Origin: WTFY01 sp011523795
GTDB lineage: Bacteria; Pseudomonadota; Gammaproteobacteria; UBA4575
DNA length: 64,000 bases
Assembly: GCA_965207475.1 (NCBI GenBank)
Contig: OZ242278.1
Coordinates: forward strand, 1,736,001-1,800,000
Reading direction: 5' to 3'
Shown: in pieces, positions 54,320-62,837 of the stretch
Position numbering within the stretch: the first letter of the stretch is position 1
How the letters are laid out: each line of letters opens with the position of its first letter
Translations under genes and position numbers: made by a program
Notes under the pieces: generated by a model
Databases searched by the model: none
Told to the model about the DNA's origin: nothing
Seen by the model: the letters and a program-made list of their open reading frames with translations, nothing else

Positions 54320-57091
54320 ATGTTTGAAAAATTCACCAATAAAGTTTTTGGCAGCCGAAACCAGAGGATGCTGGGTCGCTATTACAAGGCAGTCCAGAAA
54401 ATTAATGATCTCGAGGATGCCTGCAAAATGCTTGATGACCAGGCCTTGCGTGGAAAGACCCAGGAATTTCGACAACGACTCGAGAATGGGGAAAACCTGA
54501 ACAATATTCTGCCTGAAGCTTTCGCTGTTGTACGAGAAGCTGCAAGACGCACGCTTGAAATGCGCCACTTCGATGTCCAGTTAGTCGGAGGTATGGTGCT
54601 AAACGACGGTAATATTGCCGAAATGCGGACTGGAGAAGGTAAGACACTAGCCGCAACTTTGCCGGTTTATCTGAATACTCTGAGCGGCAGAGGAGCCCAT
54701 GTTGTAACCGTGAATGACTATCTGGCCAACCGTGATGCAGAATGGATGGGCGTAGTTTATCGCATGCTTGGGCTTGACGTAGGTGTAGTGACGGGGGGAA
54801 TGGAGCATCAGGAGCGGAAAAAGGCCTATGCAGCAGATATTACATACGGAACCAATAACGAATTCGGATTTGACTATTTGCGTGACAACATGGAGTTTTC
54901 CATAGAGGAGTGTGTGCAGCGTGATCTCAACTTTGCTGTTGTGGACGAAGTAGACTCAATTCTGATCGATGAGGCCCGTACACCCCTCATAATATCTGGC
55001 TCTACTGGTGAAAATCTGGACATGTACAAGGCGATGAACGCGCTGGTTTACAGTCTCACTGGACAGCAGGAGGAAGAAGGTCCGGGTGACTACAGTGTCG
55101 ATGAAAAAAGCAAGCAGATACATTTAACTGAGGATGGTCATCAACATATAGAGGACTTGTTGCTCAAGGAGGACCTGCTGGCAGTAGACGAGACGTTATA
55201 CGATCCCAAGAACATAAACTTTCTGCACCATGTAAATGCAGCCCTGCGTGCCAATGTGCTGTTTCAGAAGAACGTGGACTACATAGTTCGGAACGGTCAG
55301 GTCATCATCGTAGATGAGTTTACGGGTCGGACAATGCCTGGTAGGCGCTGGTCAGATGGCTTGCACCAGGCGATAGAAGCCAAGGAAGGTGTCAGGATCC
55401 AAAATGAGAACCAGACGCTGGCGTCCATCACATTCCAAAACTATTTTCGCCTGTATGAAAAATTATCCGGGATGACCGGAACAGCAGATACGGAGGCATA
55501 TGAGTTCCAGTCAATATACGGTCTGGAAGTAGTGGTTATCCCAACGCACCAACCAATGATCCGGAATGACATGGGTGACCTTGTATACCTGACCATGCAG
55601 GAAAAATATGATGCCATCATTGGTGATATCAAAAATTGCGTAGATAACAACCAGCCGGTACTGGTTGGAACGACATCAATTGAATCTTCAGAGCTCATTT
55701 CTGGTATTTTGCAAAGTACCGGAATAGAGCATCAAGTGCTAAATGCGAAACAGCACGAGAAGGAGTCTCATATAATTGCTCAGGCGGGTCGTCCAGGCAC
55801 TGTAACCATTGCTACAAATATGGCAGGTCGAGGTACAGATATCGTACTTGGAGGCAATCTTGATGCAGAGCTTCAGCAACTCCCGCTTGAAGCCTCTGAG
55901 ACCGATCGTGAGCATGTGTTGCCTGATTGGAAGCAAAGACATGATGCAGTAATTCAGGCTGGCGGATTGCATATCATTGGAACAGAGAGGCATGAGTCGA
56001 GGCGCATAGACAACCAGCTACGTGGGCGTGCTGGGCGTCAAGGTGATGTGGGATCAAGCCGGTTTTACCTTTCGATGGAAGATAATCTGATGCGAATATT
56101 TGCGTCTGAGAAAGTAAAGGGTTTAATGCAGAAGCTTGGTATGGAAGAAGGAGAATCGATCGAACATCCGTGGGTATCCAGAGCCATTGAAAATGCGCAG
56201 CGCAAAGTGGAAGCTCACAACTTCGATATTCGCAAGCATTTACTTGAGTATGATGATGTTGCCAGTGACCAGCGCAAAGTGGTGTATGAGCAACGCAGGG
56301 AGCTGATGCAATCAAACGATATATCTGAAAACCTTATCGCTATTCGTGAAGATGTAATTGAAAATACGATCCATGAGTTCATCCCTGACGGGAGTATGGA
56401 AGAGCAATGGGATGTGGATGGACTTTGCAAAACATTTGAAAGCAGGTTTGGAATTTCTCTGCCGATCGGTCAATTGAAAGTTGAAGATGCATTTCTAGGA
56501 AGAGAAGAAATTGGTGAGAAACTTCATCAGAGCGCAGCTGACCAGTTCAAGGAAAAAGAAGATCGTGTTGGTGCGGAAATCATGCGTCGTCTTGAAAAAG
56601 ATATTATGTTGAAAGTACTGGATAACCGCTGGAAAGAGCATCTTGCAGCTATGGATTACTTACGCCAGGGTATTGGTCTGCGAAGTTATGCACAGAAAAA
56701 TCCCAAGCAGGAATACAAGAGGGAAGCCTTCAGCATGTTCCAGCAAATGCTGGAGCAGATCAAGCATGAAACAATTTCCTTGATTTCAAAAGTCGAACTG
56801 CCGACGCTGGAAGAAGTTCAGGCAATGGAAGCGGCACGGCAGATGCCTGAAGATATTCAATATCAGCATGCACAAGCCAACAGTTTGCTTAGCTCTCAGC
56901 AACAGGTCCCTTTGGACAGGGAGCCTCAGAAGCAACAATCATTTGAGCCGCTGCAGCAGCAGAAAACTTTGGCAAAAGAACCTCAAAAGCAGCAGCCGTT
57001 TAAGAGAACACAGAAAAAACTGGGTCGAAATGAGCCCTGTCACTGTGGGTCAGGCAAAAAATTCAAGCACTGTCACGGCAAGCTTAGCTAA
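54320..57091 (+). CDS. secA: Preprotein translocase ATPase SecA
   Basis: The 923-residue motor drives proteins through SecYEG. Walker A is MRTGEGKTL, Walker B VVDEVDSILIDEARTPLI, then the preprotein cross-linking domain and NBD2 (TNMAGRGTDIVLGGN). The zinc tail NEPCHCGSGKKFKHCHG closes the protein and would bind SecB and lipids. Between the helical domain and the zinc tail lies a Gln-rich linker of about 60 residues with a duplicated EPQKQQ motif. No SecM is seen upstream, where the M23 gene stands instead. Confidence 0.97.
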   Translation: MFEKFTNKVFGSRNQRMLGRYYKAVQKINDLEDACKMLDDQALRGKTQEFRQRLENGENLNNILPEAFAVVREAARRTLEMRHFDVQLVGGMVLNDGNIAEMRTGEGKTLAATLPVYLNTLSGRGAHVVTVNDYLANRDAEWMGVVYRMLGLDVGVVTGGMEHQERKKAYAADITYGTNNEFGFDYLRDNMEFSIEECVQRDLNFAVVDEVDSILIDEARTPLIISGSTGENLDMYKAMNALVYSLTGQQEEEGPGDYSVDEKSKQIHLTEDGHQHIEDLLLKEDLLAVDETLYDPKNINFLHHVNAALRANVLFQKNVDYIVRNGQVIIVDEFTGRTMPGRRWSDGLHQAIEAKEGVRIQNENQTLASITFQNYFRLYEKLSGMTGTADTEAYEFQSIYGLEVVVIPTHQPMIRNDMGDLVYLTMQEKYDAIIGDIKNCVDNNQPVLVGTTSIESSELISGILQSTGIEHQVLNAKQHEKESHIIAQAGRPGTVTIATNMAGRGTDIVLGGNLDAELQQLPLEASETDREHVLPDWKQRHDAVIQAGGLHIIGTERHESRRIDNQLRGRAGRQGDVGSSRFYLSMEDNLMRIFASEKVKGLMQKLGMEEGESIEHPWVSRAIENAQRKVEAHNFDIRKHLLEYDDVASDQRKVVYEQRRELMQSNDISENLIAIREDVIENTIHEFIPDGSMEEQWDVDGLCKTFESRFGISLPIGQLKVEDAFLGREEIGEKLHQSAADQFKEKEDRVGAEIMRRLEKDIMLKVLDNRWKEHLAAMDYLRQGIGLRSYAQKNPKQEYKREAFSMFQQMLEQIKHETISLISKVELPTLEEVQAMEAARQMPEDIQYQHAQANSLLSSQQQVPLDREPQKQQSFEPLQQQKTLAKEPQKQQPFKRTQKKLGRNEPCHCGSGKKFKHCHGKLS

Positions 57092-57117
57092 CTGCCTATA
57101 CACGCATAACGTATAGC

Positions 57118-58335
57118 ATGGCAGTTTCCGTGAAATCCCCCGAGTCATTGATGCCGGTTAAGGGCATACGCCTTTCTACGGCAGCTACAGGCATGCGTTA
57201 TTTGCAAAGGGATGACCTGTTACTTGTAGAAGTTTGCGGGGATGCACGAACGGCTGCCGTGTTTACCACTAACCAGTTTTGTGCGGCACCCGTTACTGTT
57301 TGCAGGAAACATTTGGAAATTTCACAGCCAAAATTCCTTTTGGTGAATGCCGGAATTGCTAATGCGGGATTGGGTGAGCAAGGAATTGCGGATGTTTATA
57401 CATCGTGCACAGCGCTAGCAAGGGATAGCGGATGTAAAGTAGATGAAGTTCTACCTTTCTCGACTGGTGTCATCGGCGAACGGTTGTCAGTGGAAAAGAT
57501 GACCTTATGCTTTCGACAACTGCTTGACACGCTTGAGGAGGATAGATGGCTATCTGCAGCACGTGCAATCATGACCACGGATACCGTTTGTAAGGGACAA
57601 TCCAGGCAAATGGTACTAGATGGACATACAGTGGTTGTTACTGGCATTGCAAAAGGGGCAGGTATGATCTATCCAAGCATGGCAACAATGCTGGCATTTG
57701 TTGCTACTGATTTGGGTTTCGTTTCAGGGAGTATTGGAAATATTTTAAAGGATGCCGTGAAGAAGTCTTTCCACTGCATCACTGTTGATGGTGATACCTC
57801 TACCAACGATGCTTGTGTATTCATGACGACAGGGCAGGCGGGTGTTGAATTTGGCCAGTTATCGGAGTCCGCGAGGAAAGAATTTCTGCATACCCTTCAT
57901 TCAATATTCCTTGATTTGGCTCAATCCATCGTTAGAGATGCAGAAGGAGCTACGAAATTCATAAGTATCAGGGTTGATCAGGCTGCAAGTGAGCATGTTG
58001 CTCGAAATATTGCATTGACCATAGCACATTCGCCACTAGTCAAAACCATGGCATTTGCTTGTGATCCAAATTGGGGTCGAATACTGGCAGCCGTTGGCCG
58101 TGCGAATGTTGATACTCTTGAAATAAGCACTGTCACGCTTTATATCAATGGGTTACAGGTTGTCACGAATGGAAGGCTTTCCTCGGATTACGACGAACTT
58201 GCGGGAATCAAAGCTATGCAGCAGGATGAAATAGAATTCCGGCTGGAACTCGGCATGGGTGCCTGCTCAGCAAGGATTTGGACGACAGACCTTTCTTACG
58301 AGTACGTGAAGATTAATGCTGACTACAGGTCCTGA
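57118..58335 (+). CDS. argJ: Bifunctional ornithine acetyltransferase / N-acetylglutamate synthase
   Basis: The 405-residue enzyme recycles the acetyl group in arginine synthesis. It cleaves itself at the Ala-Thr bond in MATML (KGAGMIYPSMATMLAFVATD); the Thr is the nucleophile. Conserved parts are VNAGIANA, LPFSTGVIGERL, IMTTDTVCK, ITVDGDTSTND and DPNWGRILAAVGRA. It follows secA by 26 bases and overlaps the Nudix gene by 20, an order kept in several gammas. Confidence 0.95.
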   Translation: MAVSVKSPESLMPVKGIRLSTAATGMRYLQRDDLLLVEVCGDARTAAVFTTNQFCAAPVTVCRKHLEISQPKFLLVNAGIANAGLGEQGIADVYTSCTALARDSGCKVDEVLPFSTGVIGERLSVEKMTLCFRQLLDTLEEDRWLSAARAIMTTDTVCKGQSRQMVLDGHTVVVTGIAKGAGMIYPSMATMLAFVATDLGFVSGSIGNILKDAVKKSFHCITVDGDTSTNDACVFMTTGQAGVEFGQLSESARKEFLHTLHSIFLDLAQSIVRDAEGATKFISIRVDQAASEHVARNIALTIAHSPLVKTMAFACDPNWGRILAAVGRANVDTLEISTVTLYINGLQVVTNGRLSSDYDELAGIKAMQQDEIEFRLELGMGACSARIWTTDLSYEYVKINADYRS

Positions 58336-59302
58336 TGATTTTCTTGAGAGTGCGCGTATAGCTCATAGAGGGATCAGGGTTGCCTTGGGGATTGTCAAGG
58401 ATCGTCAGGGCAAAATTCTTGTAACCAGACGAAATCCAAATTCTCACCTGGGAGGACGGTTCGAATTTCCTGGAGGCAAACTTGAAGGAGGTGAGTCACC
58501 GAAAGCAGCATTAAAGCGAGAGCTGAAAGAAGAATTGAATCTGGAACTGCGACAGTGCCAACCTCTGATTCAAATTCCGTACTCGTATCCTGACATGGAT
58601 GTATTCCTGGATGTATTCCTGGTAACCGAGTTCACTGGCAATCCATGTGGAAATGAAATGCAGACAATATACTGGAAAGAAATTTCAGAGCTGGAAAATC
58701 TGGACTTTCCAGATGCAAATCACGGGATTATCCGTGCATTGCAGTTGCCTCGCTTAATTTCAGTTACTCCCAGCGTAAATCAAAACCCCGCATTTCTGCA
58801 GCATTTTGAGAGAACAGTAAAACAGGAAAGGATTTCTGTCATTCATCTTCGTTCACATGAGCTTGATACTCTGCAATATTTACGATTGGCGAAAACCTGC
58901 CTGGAGATATGTCAACAACATTTGACACGTCTTGTATTAAATTCAAAACCCGAATTTCTTGAAAAAATAGATGCAGCAGGGCTGCATTTGACCAGTAGCA
59001 GACTATTGGCAACTCATGAACGACCACTTGGAAAGGATTACCTCGTCAGTGCTTCCTGTCACGATTTGGGTGAAGTGAGGCATGCATCAGGAATCGGTCT
59101 GGACTATGTTTTCTTGGGTCCCGTATTAGAGAAGACCATCATCACAGGTGCAAGCCCACTGGGATGGCGGAATTTTTTTGAACTTGCTCAACGCAGTTCG
59201 ATCCCGGTCTACGCGATAGGGGGTCTTGGAGCCTTCAATATTGACAGTTCAATCGGATTTGGAGGGCAGGGGGTTGCTGCTATCCGCGATGTATGGAAAT
59301 AG
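58316..59302 (+). CDS. Nudix hydrolase fused to a thiamine-phosphate-synthase-like domain
   Basis: The 328-residue protein joins two domains. The N-terminal 135 residues are MutT-like, with the Nudix box GGKLEGGESPKAALKRELKEELNL (split over GX5EX7REUXEE), likely cleaning oxidised dGTP. The C-terminal part (about 145-328) resembles ThiE/TenI barrels, ending YAIGGLGAFNIDSSIGFGGQGVAAI, but several phosphate-site residues look changed. This fusion is known in gammaproteobacteria next to secA/argJ. The role of the second domain is unknown. It overlaps argJ by 20 bases. Confidence 0.9.
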   Translation: MLTTGPDDFLESARIAHRGIRVALGIVKDRQGKILVTRRNPNSHLGGRFEFPGGKLEGGESPKAALKRELKEELNLELRQCQPLIQIPYSYPDMDVFLDVFLVTEFTGNPCGNEMQTIYWKEISELENLDFPDANHGIIRALQLPRLISVTPSVNQNPAFLQHFERTVKQERISVIHLRSHELDTLQYLRLAKTCLEICQQHLTRLVLNSKPEFLEKIDAAGLHLTSSRLLATHERPLGKDYLVSASCHDLGEVRHASGIGLDYVFLGPVLEKTIITGASPLGWRNFFELAQRSSIPVYAIGGLGAFNIDSSIGFGGQGVAAIRDVWK

Positions 59303-59318
59303 TTTGCTGTAAAGAAAG

Positions 59319-60098
59319 TTAAAAGCCGCAACAGGTTAACTTAAATTCCACATCTGAATTCGTCTGCTTTGGGTTTTGTCCAAGTTTGGCTTGTTCAAAG
59401 AAGCGAAGTGAAAATCTCTGTTTTCCTGCACTGCATTCCGGGTAATACGCGCTTTCCACATTTATTCGGATGAGCTGATATGGCCTGTCCGAATTGAGGG
59501 TCTGGCTGTAGAAACCTTTTGGTGCAGAAATCTTTAGGACTTGTCCACTTTGTCTGATTAATTGTAAAGATTGTGAAATTCCTTTCTGAAATATTTCGAA
59601 TGGCTCGATCCAGTTGTTCAGCGTAGCATTACGCTCTACCGATGGCTGCCCGAGCCAATGATGGTATTCGGGCAAGTCAAACCCACACGTGCCCCCAGGA
59701 ATCGAAGCTCGCTGACGGATACTGTTGATAAAAACATCATTTTTAAGATGCTCATTGAGCTGACCTTCAAAGGCATGCAGTTGTTCAAATATTAAATTGT
59801 GCTGTGAAAGGACTTTGTTCAGTTTGGCTGAATTAATTTTTGGTCTGTGTGCAAGTTGTTCCAACGTATTAATTTGTCGCTTGATCTCCTTTAGCAATTC
59901 CTGCTTGAGATCACCACGCGAAACAAGATTCAAAATTTCAATCAACGTCAGCAGTGCACTGTGTGTGTCAAATGGTCTTTGCTGCTTAGCAAAGAACTCG
60001 AATCGATTTGTCAGCTGTTCATAGCGTAAGAAAGTACGTATCCTCTCGTTCAGCGGTTGTTCATAATCTATTGTCAGACGTCTGGAGTTTTCGTTCAC
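59319..60098 (-). CDS. zapD: Cell division protein ZapD
   Basis: The 259-residue protein of the YacF family bundles FtsZ filaments by binding their C-terminal tail. It has the typical N-terminus YEQPLNERIRTFLRYEQL, an all-helical middle, and GGTCGFDLPEYHHWL and the beta C-terminal domain. The start is GTG overlapping the coaE stop (GTGA). yacG, often following zapD, is absent: only 16 bases separate it from the converging Nudix gene. Confidence 0.93.
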   Translation of the reverse strand: MNENSRRLTIDYEQPLNERIRTFLRYEQLTNRFEFFAKQQRPFDTHSALLTLIEILNLVSRGDLKQELLKEIKRQINTLEQLAHRPKINSAKLNKVLSQHNLIFEQLHAFEGQLNEHLKNDVFINSIRQRASIPGGTCGFDLPEYHHWLGQPSVERNATLNNWIEPFEIFQKGISQSLQLIRQSGQVLKISAPKGFYSQTLNSDRPYQLIRINVESAYYPECSAGKQRFSLRFFEQAKLGQNPKQTNSDVEFKLTCCGF

Positions 60099-60700
60099 GG
60101 TTCAGAGGGTTTAGCTATGGTGGTATAAAACGTGTGCAGTATAGCAACCTTTTTTTGCAAACATTTCAGGCTTTTTTGATTTTCGATAATATCATTGGCC
60201 AGCTTTAATCGCTCATTACGTTTAATTTGGGCAGAAATGATAGCCCTCACATGCAGTTCACTGCACTTGTCCCTCTTTGTGACCCGCTGTATCTGCTGTT
60301 CAATTGTGCAATCTACAACCAGTGCGCGGTCTATCATGTCTGTACGCTGTGTTTCCAGTAGTAGTGGTATCACGACGATGCAGTAATCATCATCGAGATG
60401 GTTTAGTCTTCGTCTGATTTCCTTGAATACCAATGGATGCAATATAGCTTCCAGTGTGTCACGAATTTCGGAATCAGAAAATACTGCTTCCCGAAGTTTG
60501 TGGCGTAGTAAATTTGAATGATCATCAAAGTATTTGGTGCCTAGGTTTTCATACAACAGTTTCGAGACTTCACTCGTGTCCGTCAGATTTCTAGCTATGG
60601 CATCTGCATCAATTACTGGAATGTTGAAGTCCTTTTCAAAGATGTCGGATACAGCTGTTTTCCCACAGCCGATGCCACCTGTGAGGCCTACTACTAACAC
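60095..60700 (-). CDS. coaE: Dephospho-CoA kinase
   Basis: The 201-residue P-loop kinase does the last step of coenzyme A synthesis. Walker A is GLTGGIGCGKTAVSDIF; VIDADAIAR and IPLLLETQ are the lid and substrate segments. The start is GTG at 60700. It is divergent from sucC (50-base gap) and forms a pair with zapD, as in many gammas. Confidence 0.95.
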   Translation of the reverse strand: MLVVGLTGGIGCGKTAVSDIFEKDFNIPVIDADAIARNLTDTSEVSKLLYENLGTKYFDDHSNLLRHKLREAVFSDSEIRDTLEAILHPLVFKEIRRRLNHLDDDYCIVVIPLLLETQRTDMIDRALVVDCTIEQQIQRVTKRDKCSELHVRAIISAQIKRNERLKLANDIIENQKSLKCLQKKVAILHTFYTTIAKPSEP

Positions 60701-60723
60701 CGTAAAAGATACCTGAGTATAAT
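60694..60723 (+). promoter_or_regulatory. Sigma70 promoter of sucCD
   Basis: The -10 is a perfect TATAAT (60718-60723). The -35 CTAACA (60694-60699, four of six) lies 18 bases upstream. Transcription would start near 60730, 21 bases before the sucC ATG. The -35 falls inside the coaE 5' end on the other strand. Confidence 0.6.
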
Positions 60724-60750
60724 GGAAGAATACGCCTTATCTCTCATAAT

Positions 60751-61917
60751 ATGAATATACATGAATATCAGGCCAAGGCTATTTTTTCACGCTTTGGAAT
60801 CCCTGTATTAGGTTCGCATCTCATCAAGCATGGTGACAATGTTGAGTCATTTTGTGAGTCTTTGGACCATAAGACCTGGATGGTAAAAGCACAGGTGCAT
60901 GCAGGCGGGCGTGGCAAGGGCGGTGGCATAGTACAGATCATGGACAAAAACGATCTTGAATCAGCTATTTCAGATTTACTGGGTGCCAGGCTGGTTACAA
61001 ATCAGACCGATGACGAAGGATTACCTGTTTCAGCAGTTCTTGTTGAGGAGACTGCCCAGATCAGCAGGGAACTGTATGTTGCGATGCTGGTTGACAGGGA
61101 GCAGGATCAGGTAGCGATAATCGCTTCTGCTGAAGGCGGGATGGATATAGAGCAGGTAGCTCTGCAAACACCGGAAAAGATCATTACACAGTACATACAT
61201 CCCGCAACAGGGTTGCAGTCGAACCAGATCAGAGAAATTGCATATGGTTTGGGATTGGGAGAGAAAAGCCAGTTTCAACAACTACACGATATCCTATTAA
61301 AGTTGTTTGAAGTTTTTGTGTCATGTGACTGCAGCCTGCTCGAAATTAATCCTCTTATTGTTGATAGAGATGAAAACCTCCTGGCACTGGATGCAAAAAT
61401 CAACTTTGACGATAACGCACTCTTTCGCCAGCGAGAAATTGTAGAACTTCGTGACTTCACGCAGGAAAACAGTCATGAGCAGAGCGCGAGGGAACTGAAT
61501 CTGAATTACGTGAAGCTGGATGGCAACATTGGCTGTATTGTTAATGGTGCAGGGCTGGCAATGGCTACCATGGACCTGATAAAACATCATGGAGGAGAAC
61601 CTGCAAATTTCTTGGATATTGGTGGTGATACCACACAGGGCAAAGTAGAGGAAGCATTCAAATTTATTTTGAGTGACAGGAATGTGAAATCTGTGTTTAT
61701 CAATATATTTGGGGGAATTGTGCGCTGTGACCTCACTGCACAGGGAATAGTGGATGCCCTGCAGAAGGTACCCTTACTGGTTCCCGTGATAATCCTGCTT
61801 CAGGGAACCAATGCAGCAGAAGGCAGGAGATTACTTGAGAATCACCATAAGGACATTTTTCTTGTCACATCTCTTATAGAGGGAGCGCAACAAGTTGTGG
61901 CCCTGGCAAATTCCTGA
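60751..61917 (+). CDS. sucC: Succinate-CoA ligase, beta subunit
   Basis: The 388-residue ATP-grasp subunit works with SucD to interconvert succinyl-CoA and succinate with NTP formation. Motifs: NIHEYQAKAIF, KAQVHAGGRGKGGGI, LEINPLIV, DAKINFDDNALFR, GCIVNGAGLAMATMD, GGEPANFLDIGG and NIFGGIVRCD. A malate-CoA ligase (MtkA) is close in sequence, but FGGIVRCD favours SucC. The pair stands without sucAB. Confidence 0.93.
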   Translation: MNIHEYQAKAIFSRFGIPVLGSHLIKHGDNVESFCESLDHKTWMVKAQVHAGGRGKGGGIVQIMDKNDLESAISDLLGARLVTNQTDDEGLPVSAVLVEETAQISRELYVAMLVDREQDQVAIIASAEGGMDIEQVALQTPEKIITQYIHPATGLQSNQIREIAYGLGLGEKSQFQQLHDILLKLFEVFVSCDCSLLEINPLIVDRDENLLALDAKINFDDNALFRQREIVELRDFTQENSHEQSARELNLNYVKLDGNIGCIVNGAGLAMATMDLIKHHGGEPANFLDIGGDTTQGKVEEAFKFILSDRNVKSVFINIFGGIVRCDLTAQGIVDALQKVPLLVPVIILLQGTNAAEGRRLLENHHKDIFLVTSLIEGAQQVVALANS

Positions 61918-61940
61918 TTGGCAAAATAGTCCATACAAAA

Positions 61941-62813
61941 ATGGGTGTGCTAATCGATAAATCTACTAGAGTCCTGTGTCAGGGAATAACCGGCACGCAA
62001 GGCACATTCCACACGCGTCAGGCTATTGCCTATGGAACGAGGGTTATTGCAGGAGTTACACCTGGAAAGGGTGGTACAACTCATCTAGAACTACCTGTAT
62101 ATGACACAGTTCACCAGGCGCTGAGGCATCATGAAATTGATGCAAGTGTGATTTATGTACCGGCAGCGTTTGCGGCAGACGCCATTCTCGAATCCATTAA
62201 CGCCGGGATAAAACTGGTGGTTTGTATCACGGAGGGTATACCTATTCTCGACATGGTTAAAGTAAAGTCTGTGTTGAGCGGCTCAGAAACTCTTTTGTTG
62301 GGCCCAAATTGCCCAGGTGCTATTACGCCAAATGAATGCAAGATCGGAATCATGCCAGGGGATATCCATCGTTCGGGCAAGGTTGGGATCGTTTCCCGTT
62401 CAGGTACACTCACTTATGTGGCGGTTAATCAGACGATGGAATACGGCTTGGGTCAGTCTACCTGTATAGGCATAGGGGGTGACCCGCTTCATGGCTTGGG
62501 ATTTATCGAGTGCCTGGAAATGTTTGAACATGACAAGGCTACGGAAGGCATTATCTTGGTCGGGGAGATTGGTGGAACCGCAGAGGAGGAAGCAGCCGAG
62601 TATATCCAGGGAAATGTGTCCAAGCCAGTAGTGGCCTATATTGCGGGAGTTACCGCGCCTCCAGGTAAACGTATGGGTCATGCAGGTGCAGTAATCAGTG
62701 GAGGCAAAGGAACGGCCAAGCAAAAGTATCAGGCGCTAGAACAAGCGGGGGTAGCAACTTCACGAAATCCGGCTGAAATCGGGGCGCAGATGCGCGGGCT
62801 TCTTAGTGATTGA
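61941..62813 (+). CDS. sucD: Succinate-CoA ligase, alpha subunit
   Basis: The 290-residue subunit binds CoA and carries the phospho-histidine. It shows VLCQGITGTQGTFH, GVTPGKGG, GPNCPGAITPNECKIGIMPG, the SRSGTLTYVA block and GKRMGHAGAVISGGKGTA with the active His. It follows sucC by 23 bases. Length and motifs are those of classic SucD. Confidence 0.95.
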   Translation: MGVLIDKSTRVLCQGITGTQGTFHTRQAIAYGTRVIAGVTPGKGGTTHLELPVYDTVHQALRHHEIDASVIYVPAAFAADAILESINAGIKLVVCITEGIPILDMVKVKSVLSGSETLLLGPNCPGAITPNECKIGIMPGDIHRSGKVGIVSRSGTLTYVAVNQTMEYGLGQSTCIGIGGDPLHGLGFIECLEMFEHDKATEGIILVGEIGGTAEEEAAEYIQGNVSKPVVAYIAGVTAPPGKRMGHAGAVISGGKGTAKQKYQALEQAGVATSRNPAEIGAQMRGLLSD

Positions 62814-62837
62814 TGGATCAGGAGTATCTTTGATCTG

